A stretch of 64,000 nt of DNA, from the NCBI GenBank assembly GCA_001414345.1, contig LLCB01000108.1, positions 109,089-173,088 on the forward strand, read 5' to 3'. Position 1 is the first letter of the stretch, and every line of letters starts with the position of its first letter. Shown here in pieces: positions 46,074 through 55,035 of this stretch. The notes under the pieces were generated by a model. That model had not been told where the DNA came from and ran no database searches. It saw nothing but the letters and a program-made list of their open reading frames with translations. The stretch comes from Hymenoscyphus infarciens (Eukaryota > Ascomycota > Leotiomycetes > Helotiales > Helotiaceae). A program made the translations under genes and the position numbers.

Positions 46074-46809
46074 TGCCCCGTGAATGGGAAAGGGCCAACG
46101 CATTATCGCCACTCGAGAAATCTCCCGTCGAACTATTTGGAAAGATACACCACTTAGCTGTGAACCTTGGACTCCCTATATCAAGTTGGTGCAAAATTGA
46201 GCAGTGAACAAATTTACGTCACAACCTTACTTGAAGCTTCCCAACCAACCTGGGATTGGAAAATCGGATCAGACCATCCATTCCCAAGATATGGACAAGT
46301 AGATGCTGAGTTTGTTGTCTTGTAGGTTAGCTCCACTCCTCTCATTCGTGCAAACAATTGGCTGTGCTGACTTTTTTATTTCCAACAGGCCGAGGTCTTG
46401 AAATTCAGATGGTGGAGAGAATGTATGAAGCTAAAGAAATTTGGGCTAAAATGATCACTCCCCTGAAAGCGGAGCAAAGTGTCTGTTAGTATTTCCAACA
46501 AGAAATCAAAAGTACATTTTGCTGGAACTAAATTACCCTTTGATAGGGTTCAAAACAGTCAGCCACCAGGAAAATTGGAGATTGATAAAAAATACGCAAG
46601 GTCTAAGCTTCATTGAGGTTTTCAATGTGGAGTATTCATTGCTAACCGAGACCTGGGAGCAAAATGCTCCTGATACAGATAAAATATCTGTATCATATTG
46701 TTATGAATCCTTTCCATCTCCTCCTTGTGATCTCGATCGACGTGTCGAAATACCAGACGATTTCCTTGTTGGGCCATGGACAGTTGAGCAAAAGAGATTG
46801 TTATTTTAG
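46074..46809 (+). pseudogene. Degraded unknown gene, weak F-box-like start
   Basis: An ATG at 46074 opens a frame reading MPREWERANALSPLEKSPVELFGKIHHL, with an F-box-like L-P-x-E-[LI] pattern (SPVELFGKI). The frame continues as VNLGLPISSWCKIE, shifts to read EQIYVTTLLEASQPTWDWK and RYGQVDAEFVVL, then can splice across 46325-46389 (ending TTCCAACAG) to AEVLKFRWWRECMKL before a stop. A separate 96-codon frame (46519-46809) follows. The mix of plausible splice sites and a frameshift suggests a decayed gene. The F-box reading is only suggestive. Confidence 0.3.
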
Positions 46810-48184
46810 ATTTTGAAGTCTGGCGGTCGGAGAAAACCTACACAATAAAAGGTAAGTGATAGATTCCAACTGGAATCCTACACTATGGTGTCTACTTGGG
46901 TTCATTTCTACTACCTGCTTACCTGGATAGTTGACGCTAGCGACTTTTAGAAAAGCACTCCTCCGAGGCGATATTCTGGCGCTCTCCTTTCTTAAGTATG
47001 CCGGAGTTGACCGGCTTCTCAGCCACGACCACGTCATATGGGCGATACAAAATGCTGGTGGCAACCGAAAGAAGGTTTAAACTGTTAATCTATAGCAGCC
47101 AAGGAAAGGGTGCTTTCCTTACATGAGTGCTTTGATGAGAGAGCGTGAAAATATAAAAGAGAAAGTATGAAGGAACTCCACACTTTGAGCTTGTGGCCTC
47201 GTTTTCCAAGTCTCACGGTCTTCAAAGTGTTGTAGACGGTTGGGCTATGAGGTTCCTCCACCAATGGAAGTAATGGTGGCTTGGACAATATGCTCTCTTG
47301 GAGATAGTCTTAACAAGATTTATGCAGGATACGTAATATTGACATGCTCCTAATGCTCAGGCAAGCGCCCTTGCCTTTCTTCAAAAATCAACGAATCGCG
47401 CCACTTAATTCATGCTCTCACACTTGATATTAACTTTGCACACCAACCCCATCAACCTCATAGCCCCACAGCACATAAACCCCAAGAAACGCAGAAACAA
47501 AGTAGGGAAACGACCATACTATCTTGAATGTTCTCCTATGACCGACACACTATCAAATTGTTTTTACGACGAAACTTTGCTTGACGGCTCAGCTCGTGGC
47601 TGCTTTACTACTCTTAAAATAGAGATGCTTGTGATTCATTGCTAGCCTGGAATTCTCCATTGACTCTAGTATTAATTTTATGGATACAAATTCAAATATA
47701 TGTTTGAAGGAAAGAAAAGTTCCTAAATGGTCAAGGAATTTTAGATATAATGGAGTTCTTACACATCCCCCCTTTTCCTACTCACATGATTTCTTTCATG
47801 CTCTCCCAATCTCTTCTTGCTGAGTACATGTAACAGAATTATAGCATATAGGAGAAGAAACCAGAAAGTGAGCTTTTCTATCACAACTACAAGGTGATAC
47901 TGATCATAGCTTTTACAAATTGGCTTCAAAACTATCACAGCCTCCGTGAGCCCAAAGAGTTATCGCTTCGCGTAGCATATGAGTCATACAGGCGGAGGAG
48001 ACAATGCCTATTGTTCCCAAAAGAAAGACTTTCGTTAAAACAAAATTTGGCTGTTTCAGCCCTCAAAGCCCTAAACAATGTCTCTGACTGTCTAGAAATA
48101 TGGCAGACTTTCCCACCAAGACTTTCTTTCACTATTCAGACATCTTACATCGTCTAACCCCACACCTGCATCATCATCATCATC
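46810..48184. other. Intergenic
   Basis: No gene supported. A CATCATCATCATCATC run just upstream of 48185 is part of that gene's leader. Confidence 0.4.
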
Positions 48185-48748
48185 ATGGCATCACACTCAA
48201 CCACCCCCCTAAGTAGGCCAGCAGTCTTGCACTGGGTTCGTTACGACTACTGTCGGCACTTCTACGGAAATGTTACTAAAACAGAACGTGATAAATCAGC
48301 AAAGACGAAAATTGGCTTCAAGCGTGGAAAGTTTTACAAGCGACTTTACATCAAAAGACCTGGTAGATGTCCCAAGTGCTTCCTGGAGAAGGAATTACGT
48401 CCCCTTGGCGAGCCTCATCCTGGTGCTATACAAGTAAGTCACGAATCCTCCTCGTCGACAGCTGTAGTTGATCAATCTCTAGCCGTAGACAAAATCAGAG
48501 ACGCAGCTTACCAGCGGGATCAAGCGATCCTTACTAGTGGGAAGCCGGTAGTCTTTGATAGTCAAGGTCGACCTTTGTCTTGGTATCATGGGGATGAGCG
48601 AGAGGAGTTTTCGATTCGTCGTAGAGAATCTTGGGTAAACGACCCGGCTTATCGAAATCGATATGTTCCGGGATCTTGGGAAGTGAAGGCTAAGGAGTCA
48701 CAGGAGAAGAAAGTACATGCACATCTAAGCGAACAAGATGTTTTTTGA
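48185..48748 (+). CDS. Hypothetical 187-aa basic protein
   Basis: Single-exon frame starting MASHSTTPLSRPAVLHWV. The N-terminal third is basic and has YDYCRHFYG, AKTKIGFKRG and PGRCPKCFLEKE; the spaced Cys-His and C-x2-C could bind metal. The protein at 50449 has the same order (SCGCF, AKTKI, PGECHECR), suggesting distant paralogy. The C-terminal half (YQRDQAILTSGKPVVFDSQG, SIRRRESWVNDPAYRNRYVPG) is unknown. Such Cys-rich short proteins are frequent in accessory regions of leotiomycete genomes. No function can be given. Confidence 0.6.
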   Translation: MASHSTTPLSRPAVLHWVRYDYCRHFYGNVTKTERDKSAKTKIGFKRGKFYKRLYIKRPGRCPKCFLEKELRPLGEPHPGAIQVSHESSSSTAVVDQSLAVDKIRDAAYQRDQAILTSGKPVVFDSQGRPLSWYHGDEREEFSIRRRESWVNDPAYRNRYVPGSWEVKAKESQEKKVHAHLSEQDVF

Positions 48749-48889
48749 GTAACTCAAGTTTAACTTGAGGGTTACTCCCGGTGGTTTCATTTTTTTCCCA
48801 GCACCCAAATGGTGCAGTGCCCCCTTGGAAAATCGTGGTATTTGTTAAACGCACAATATTGTTTTAGGACCCCCTACTAATTAAGACCC

Positions 48890-48908
48890 CTTAATTAATT
48901 AATTAATA
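48890..48908. repeat. TTAA microsatellite
   Basis: Tandem TTAA units seen directly. Confidence 0.6.
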
Positions 48909-49189
48909 CAACCTTAACACCAAAATTACTTCCCAATTCGTGATTTTTACACAGTATGAACTTTTCTCATAGCTGCTTATCTATGCCTGTTTCTGCTGTG
49001 GTCAATAACGGCGGAGCCAACGAGTGTCATCGGGCAAGTAGTTCATCGACAAAATCTACTAAGTCAACACCCACCGCAAGACATGAACTCGCTAACGACT
49101 TAATTGGACAACAGCCTGTCCAATTTCCCTTCCTTCTCTCACATGTTCATTAGTTTATACCTCTATAAGAAATCAAACCAGCGAGATGA

Positions 49190-49800
49190 CGCCGAGAGCC
49201 ACCAGCAATGTAATTCCAAGCCACTTCGGGCAAGTAATTTCGAACGAGATATCTAAACCCAAACAGGGCACTCCGAGCAACTACATCCGAAATATTTCCT
49301 AATTAATTCCGAGCTAATTTCTTATAAATGATTTCGAGAAAACTAAAATCGAGTCTAGGATATATATCCGAGATCAATATATCCGAGAGAACATGTCTGA
49401 GAGAACATGTCCGAGAGAATATGTCCGAGAGTGATATATCTGAGTAGACACTTTCAAGCGGGCTTAATTCCGAGTAATCAACATCGAGCAGATACATCAG
49501 GGCAAGTATTGCTGAACAAGTAAATATTTTTAACCGAATTTCTCTGAGCAACTAATTCCGAGTCTGCGAATTATTTCCGAAATTGAAACAATGATTCCAA
49601 GCTACTATTTCCGAGCTGCTTAAAAATTCTCCGAGTAATTATTGTTAAGTAGAACTAGAATCAACGTATTACGTCCCCTTACCCATAAGGAACTGCTTTA
49701 TAGGTAAGTGTGGATATTTCCAAGCAATTTATTTCCGAGTAATTTACTTCCGAATTGAGTAAATTACTCCCTCCGAGCAAATAATTCAGAACGGAGTCGC
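49190..49800. repeat. Degenerate CCGAG motif array
   Basis: At least 13 exact CCGAG words in about 610 bp of otherwise AT-rich DNA, mostly in the context T-CCGAG-[TCA]-A, plus many one-base variants (TCTGAG, TCGAG, TCCAAG). Between 49375 and 49435 the 14-mer AGAGAACATGTCCG recurs with small changes. No coding frame explains it. Confidence 0.6.
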
Positions 49801-50448
49801 AACAGCTACTTGCTAGTACGCTGTAAATTGTAATGAGGAGCGAAACTGGTGAGAACGCTGTACCTTAGTGGACTCCCCTGTAAATCAGTGCTTAAGATGC
49901 CTCAATGGGCTCGCTTACCCATATTTCCACGACGTTTTTCAGGGCACTTTATGTACAACGCACTGCCCTGCAGTCTCCGCACTAACGCAGCCCAATTCCA
50001 GCCCTCACACGTCTTACCATCTAGAACTCCTCCTGTACTTCATTCTACATATGAGCCACGAACCCATCTATCAGCAGTAAAACGCCCAGGTCGTTCTATG
50101 TCCTTGGCAAACTAAAGTAATGACCCATATCCTTCGTTTTCAATTATCTTACAAGATTTGAGTGAGTGTACAAGAAAGCCGAAATGGATAAGGTGACTTT
50201 ATGTCTCCCCTTCAACTGTCTATCGCGACCTGCTATGCTTTCATTGATGGCTCCAAGAATCAAAAGAGCTGCTTTGAGGTCGGATAAAGAAATAAAACTC
50301 ATTGTGCTATTCTTTCTCCGCTCCTTTAGCAGAGAGCATTGTTAATGAAAACAACATCGTTGTTCCAACCAAACAGCAACTACACGATACACTTATAAAA
50401 ATTTATGCCTTCATTTCCGAAATACACTGGTTCCTCTCATAAGCGAAA

Positions 50449-51216
50449 ATGTGTATTTTCCAATACCCCAAGTTCAGCTGCGGCTGCTTCAGTTTTCCCG
50501 AACCCTACTACCGTTGTCCTGGAGCGGACCTTCGTGCGAAAACAAAAATTCCAATTGTTTGCAAGGTAGAAGGTGCGTTCATTCCTGTCATAAAAACCGT
50601 TCTTCCAGTTCCAGGCGAATGCCATGAATGTAGGAGCCAGCGAAGAAAGATCCGCGAAGAAATGCTTACTCTCGATCCCGCAACCTCAGTAAAGGCTCAT
50701 CATGAAGCGGCCTTGAGACGTCTTGAAGGCAGAAGTGCATTTCATGATGTGTGCTTGGATACTGACAATGGTCGGAAAACACCTCCTTATGAGAGACGTT
50801 GGTCTTGGGATTTTACTGACGAGGAGCAGTTCACGGTAAGGAAGCTTACAGCCCCTGGTAAAAGACGCTGGTCTTGGGATTTTGATGACGAGGAGCAGTT
50901 CACGGCAAGGAAGTCTACAACTCCTTGTAAAAGACGCTGGTCTTGGGATTTTGATGACGAGGAGCAGTTCACGGCAAGAAAGTCTACAACTCCTGGTAAA
51001 AGACGCTGGTCTTGGGATTTTGATGACGAGGAACAGTTCACGGTAAGGAAGCGACCTACCCCACCCCAAGAAATGATTTTGGCTTGTAATATTTTTGATG
51101 AGGCAGTATCCTTGGTTGAGGCATCCAATGGTAAGAAAAGTGGTAAACAAAGGTTAAATATGGAGAACTTTTCTACTTTCACAGCACAAGCTGCGAAACG
51201 GAATGGAAGAGGGTAA
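50449..51216 (+). CDS. Hypothetical Cys-rich protein with four 23-aa repeats
   Basis: 255-aa single-exon protein. N-terminus MCIFQYPKFSCGCFSF...YRCPG, then AKTKIPIVCKVEG and PGECHECRSQRRK, a likely metal-binding module shared in outline with the 48185 protein. From residue about 115, four tandem 23-residue units follow, consensus [EK]RRWSWDFDDEEQFT-[AV]-RK, encoded by 69-bp repeats at 50791-50859, 50860-50928, 50929-50997 and 50998-51066. The first and last units differ most; the two middle units are almost identical. The remaining 50 residues are polar. The acidic DFDDEEQF core between basic RR and RK pairs looks like a repeated linear docking motif. Family and role unknown. Confidence 0.65.
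   Translation: MCIFQYPKFSCGCFSFPEPYYRCPGADLRAKTKIPIVCKVEGAFIPVIKTVLPVPGECHECRSQRRKIREEMLTLDPATSVKAHHEAALRRLEGRSAFHDVCLDTDNGRKTPPYERRWSWDFTDEEQFTVRKLTAPGKRRWSWDFDDEEQFTARKSTTPCKRRWSWDFDDEEQFTARKSTTPGKRRWSWDFDDEEQFTVRKRPTPPQEMILACNIFDEAVSLVEASNGKKSGKQRLNMENFSTFTAQAAKRNGRG
50791..51066 (+). repeat. Four tandem 69-bp coding repeats
   Basis: Exact 69-bp period within the 50449 gene, each unit encoding 23 residues around RRWSWDF-[TD]-DEEQFT. Frame is kept across all four. Confidence 0.9.
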
Positions 51217-51644
51217 ATTAATTCATGTTCCTTGTTAGTTCAAGTCTTTGATGAAGGCATCGTGTTCTGTTGCTACCAAAACCCATGCTTAACCTTCACC
51301 GTGTTTTTCATTCATCTATTGTCACGTCGTTTTCCAAAAATAAAATTCACTTTCAAAAACAGAACCCCCCCCCAACATATTCCCCTTAAGTTGTGACAAA
51401 TATCCCGTCCTAATTATCGTAAAGCTGAAGCTAATGACCCTACCAAATATAGACTAACGATAAAAACTGTCCGTCTCATCAACCCTAAATACCGTCAAGG
51501 AGCAATGGGTCCAGTGTATCCTAGTCGTGGGTGCATTATGAGTGCCGTAGTTTGTCTAATATATTCCAACTTTAGATAACAGGGATTCTAAGCAAAGGTT
51601 AATTCGATAAGTAAAGCAAAGTAACGAGACCAGGACTTACACCA
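51217..51644. other. Convergent intergenic region
   Basis: Between the 3' ends of the 50449 and 51645 genes. No feature other than a C-run near 51366. Confidence 0.4.
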
Positions 51645-52322
51645 TCAAGAAACTGGTATTCGACTATGACGTCCTGCAAACAAAGTTTCACGATTGTATC
51701 TTCTCTTACGCCAGGCACACCTCACATTTCCATCCTTGGGAGCTCTCGTTCCACAGGGACACCAGAGCTATGATACCTATCAATAAGCTTGTTTATGAAG
51801 TAGGGAAAGTGGACTGTTCACTTACAGCTCTCGCCTGTTGATGATCCATCAACAACATACACTCATATGCCTCATCATCGCCTCCATATTCTCCTTGTGT
51901 CCTTCGCCAAAAATACAGGCGGACTTCTTGAACTTCCGAGTTTCTGCAGGTCAAACAGATCCATCGCTTATACTGATCGTAATCACAAAACCCTTGGAGG
52001 CTGAGAGGGAGATCTCTCTCGATCTCTGTGTCACACACTTTGCAAACGCATATAAGATCATGGTTTCGATATGAGGAATCTATATGCGGTTTTGGGAGGG
52101 AATCATAGTAAGAAGAATCCCGGGCCGGTGGACAGAATCGACATTTCTGAGACGCATGGTAAATTGAAAAAAAAGACGACAAGATGTAGTACAAACCTCG
52201 CAAACATTAGTTCCACATTTTAAACATGAAAGTACATTTGCAGCATCACATTTCAAATTGAAAACTCGCACCTCAGTTTCCACTCCGCCTCCCCCTTCGA
52301 AACCCAGGGGTTGAAAGGGCAA
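51645..52322 (-). CDS. CxxC-rich spliced protein, unknown
   Basis: Minus-strand gene with at least three exons: 5' part to 52197, middle 52146-51826 and last 51767-51645. Splice sites are GTTTGT/CTCAG and GTAAGT/CATAG. The joined product has many Cys pairs: CLKCGTNVCE, then KCRFCPPARD, CVCKVCDTE, WICLTCRNSE, and, in the last exon, LWCPCGTRAP...RCAW. This looks like several zinc-binding knuckles, rather like fungal proteins of the MC...C-x2-C type. The 5' end is unresolved: the upstream frame begins with TTG at 52322 after a stop, so another upstream exon or a later start is needed. Predicted length is at least 185 aa. Function unknown. Confidence 0.6.
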
Positions 52323-52964
52323 ATCCCGTCAAAGTTTTGACGATTCAGAAGACCCGTCACATCGCATATATTGTGGCGGTTTGAGTGAGTGAAAAGGGGT
52401 TCGGATTGATGGATTGACGAGAAGAGCTCCCTACAAGTTGTGGCAAGATGAAAGAGGTCTAGGGTAGTGAGGTACAGAGAAGTGTGTTCAAGAATAGCAT
52501 ATTGTGAGAGAACTGAGGTTAATCGAGTTGATTAGTTGTCTCACTGGTGCCTAGACTTTCATATGAGTCGATTGACAGGGGTTATAGTGGAGGCCACACT
52601 TAGCGAGCCAATCAAGGAATTAAAATGGCCGTGAGCCTCCCTTCCGTTCCACGTTACTCTTCCACTTATAAGGGGAAGATGAAGAACGGATATGAGACGA
52701 AATCGAAATGTAGTTGCTGAGCTAATGACGGGCAACACCGGTATACATGAAATTGACCGATGTGATAAACACCTACTCTATGATGCCAATTCTAATTTCA
52801 AAGTAACAAATGCCCCCTAGCGAACTAAAAAAAACAGGTATTCCCATCCTCAAATCCCCATATAATGACTTATCACTTCTAAGCGCAACAGTAAGCCCTC
52901 TCTCCAAATCACTTCCAAAGACAGGTTACACAACCACCTCCACTTCTCATCAAATACCATCCCC
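52323..52964. other. Intergenic
   Basis: May hold the missing first exon of the 51645 gene (MRCDGSSESS at about 52370 is one candidate start). Otherwise nothing supported. Confidence 0.35.
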
Positions 52965-53588
52965 TCATTTCCCTAAAAGCTTTCTCAGCCCACCAGCCAC
53001 AGTCCCAGTCCCCATAAACTCCCCAAAAGCTTTCCTAATCGTGTCCCTCTCCCCTTCCCAAATGCCCCCCTTCCCACCCATAACCACAGCCTCCCCTCTC
53101 GCAGCCTTCTCATGCACATCCCTACTAGGGAACTTGAACGCCGGCATCGAACTACTAGGTTTCATCCTCACAGCCTCCAGAACCTGCTTCAACTGAGCGG
53201 CGGCCTTTCCACCACCATGTCCACCATAACTAACAATCATAGCAGGTTTCCCAGCCCATTCATGATAAAGATAATCAACAGCATTCTTGATCACAGCTGG
53301 GTATCCCCAATTATATTGAGGAGTGACGAAAATGAAGGAGTCGTATTTTGAGATTTCAGCGGACCAGGCGCGAGTGTGGGGTTGGGTGTATTTTGAGGGG
53401 TCTTTGGTTTCTTGGGGGATGGCAAATTCGTTGTACATTGGGAGATTCCATGTTTCTAGGTCGATGATTGTGAAGTTTGGTGGTGGGGAGGTGGCCGAGG
53501 TGATGGTTTCGATTACGAAGTCTGTTACTTGGGGACAGATGCGAGGGGTGCGGGTTGAGCAAATGATAACACCGATTGATTGAGCCAT
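52965..53588 (-). CDS. NADPH-dependent FMN reductase-like flavoprotein
   Basis: 207-aa single-exon protein. The ATG at 53588 gives MAQSIGVIICSTRTPRICPQ; the frame is open further upstream but that part looks like leader. The flavodoxin-like fold shows the phosphate loop (CSTRTPR), LPMYNEF, TPQYNWGYPAVIKNAVDYLYHEWAGKP and SYGGHGGGKAAAQLKQVL. These match the FMN_red family (chromate/azo/quinone reductases), which reduce free FMN, quinones or other acceptors with NADPH as homodimers or tetramers. The likely role is quinone detoxification or redox balance, inferred from family. No targeting signal is seen, so it is probably cytosolic. Confidence 0.9.
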   Translation of the reverse strand: MAQSIGVIICSTRTPRICPQVTDFVIETITSATSPPPNFTIIDLETWNLPMYNEFAIPQETKDPSKYTQPHTRAWSAEISKYDSFIFVTPQYNWGYPAVIKNAVDYLYHEWAGKPAMIVSYGGHGGGKAAAQLKQVLEAVRMKPSSSMPAFKFPSRDVHEKAARGEAVVMGGKGGIWEGERDTIRKAFGEFMGTGTVAGGLRKLLGK

Positions 53589-54249
53589 TTTGGGAATTGG
53601 ACTTCTGGAATGTGGATGAGTATTGTATGTGAAGTAGTTGTGAATGTGAATGGGAGTGAACTGTGGTTTTTGAATTAAAAGTTGACTGTCAATGGTCCAT
53701 ATATACATTGAGACTGACTCCGAAATGTCTAGCCGAGACGAGTCGCCCGGCCTTCGGTCCCGAGCCGGGATGGAAGCACCCATGTCCGGACATGTCAGCT
53801 TGGCATCAAAATCCGAATTGCGGTCAAATAGTGCCGAATGAAGAGATAAGAAAGTGCCTAGCGCTTATTTCGAGTAAGCTTGCACCTCAAAAGCTTATGT
53901 TTTAAGTTTGGGTTGCAATGAAGTCAATCCCATCGGGCTACTTTTCGCGAGTCACTAAAATTGGTAAATTAGTGAGTCTATTATTAAGTCTCTTGCGCTA
54001 AATTTGTTCATTACAATGCAATAAGAAGTTACTGAGCATGTAAGAAATGTACTCAATTAAGATAGAAGAAGAAAGGTTGATCTACTCGTGTGTGTCTCAA
54101 CGGTTTTGGGGAGGCGAAAGCTAAAAAGAAGATATGTGTATAATGCTCAACATTTAATTACCCCCTCGGATTGGAGGCTTCATAATTCAATAGATTGCCA
54201 AGTCATGTTTCATTGTCTTGCAACCAGTGCGTATTGCCAATGCTCCAGA
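53589..54249. other. Intergenic
   Basis: Contains the promoter of the FMN reductase gene and the 3' flank of the 54250 gene. No further feature. Confidence 0.4.
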
Positions 54250-55035
54250 CTAGTTTGTCTTCAGGGCCCCCGTAGGGCTGGACCCCCGATTCCCTCCATT
54301 TGGAACCTGTACATTAGGATTCTGTCCCAAAGGCTCTGTCCCCTTATCCGGACAAACAGCAGTGACAGTACTCGTAATCGTGGTTGTGACATGATCTGTA
54401 ATCACTGACGTTGCTGTCTTCGCAGGATCGGTAATCGTGAGGTTTTGAGTGGTTGTGAGTGTAGTGGAAGCGGTCGAGGTGATAGCATTGGATGTAAAGA
54501 CCGTCGTAACGCTCGTGACAGGAGAGTGGCGAAGGTGATCTAGCTTCTTCTCTTCGACTCCGAGAGTAATGCCTAGACCGAGGACTAGGAGGAACAAGAA
54601 GACGGAGAGAGCTGAGACGAAAACGAGCGGTCGTCGATAGTTTTTTCCCGGCCTGAAGAAATCAACTTCTGCTCCGACGGGCGCGGTATAATTTGGAGGT
54701 GCTTGTGTCGGCGCCACGGTAGTTCCTGTAGTCTGAGGGCCCATGATCGGTGGCTGAGGGGGAGGAATGCGACCAAGTGGGATAGAATCCGCTTCGTGAT
54801 TTGAATTCCAATAAGGATGCTGTTCGATAGCGACGTCCTGGAACGAACGGTCCTTAACGTCAGGGTCTCCAAGGTGCGACATCGATGGACCTTGAGAAAC
54901 GGGGATATTGTTCAGCGTATCGAGGTCGTCTTCCGAATTTGTAGAGCCGTCTCTTGATGGCGGATAAGCCCAGCTTGCTGTGCTATTCACTTCTTCAGTA
55001 TCGCTCCACGGATGTCGGGGAGTGGAATATGACAT
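54250..55035 (-). CDS. Single-pass membrane protein, Ser/Thr-rich ectodomain
   Basis: 261-aa single-exon protein. Residues 1-135 are hydrophilic and Pro-rich (MSYSTPRHPWSDTEE...IPPPQPPIMGP). A strong membrane helix lies at about 136-160 (PLVFVSALSVFLFLLVLGLG). Beyond it is a Thr/Ser-rich stretch (TSVTTVFTSNAITSTASTT) with an N-glycosylation site (NLT) and a likely O-mannosylated wall-side region, then one lone Cys (TAVCPDKG). Topology resembles fungal stress-sensor-like and other type II/III plasma-membrane proteins, but there is no WSC domain or signal peptide. Function unknown. Confidence 0.75.
   Translation of the reverse strand: MSYSTPRHPWSDTEEVNSTASWAYPPSRDGSTNSEDDLDTLNNIPVSQGPSMSHLGDPDVKDRSFQDVAIEQHPYWNSNHEADSIPLGRIPPPQPPIMGPQTTGTTVAPTQAPPNYTAPVGAEVDFFRPGKNYRRPLVFVSALSVFLFLLVLGLGITLGVEEKKLDHLRHSPVTSVTTVFTSNAITSTASTTLTTTQNLTITDPAKTATSVITDHVTTTITSTVTAVCPDKGTEPLGQNPNVQVPNGGNRGSSPTGALKTN

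Larger units (their letters stand above)
48749..50448. other. Gene-free stretch with CCGAG array
   Basis: No gene supported. Contains a TTAA microsatellite near 48890 and the CCGAG motif array at 49190-49800, listed separately. Confidence 0.5.
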
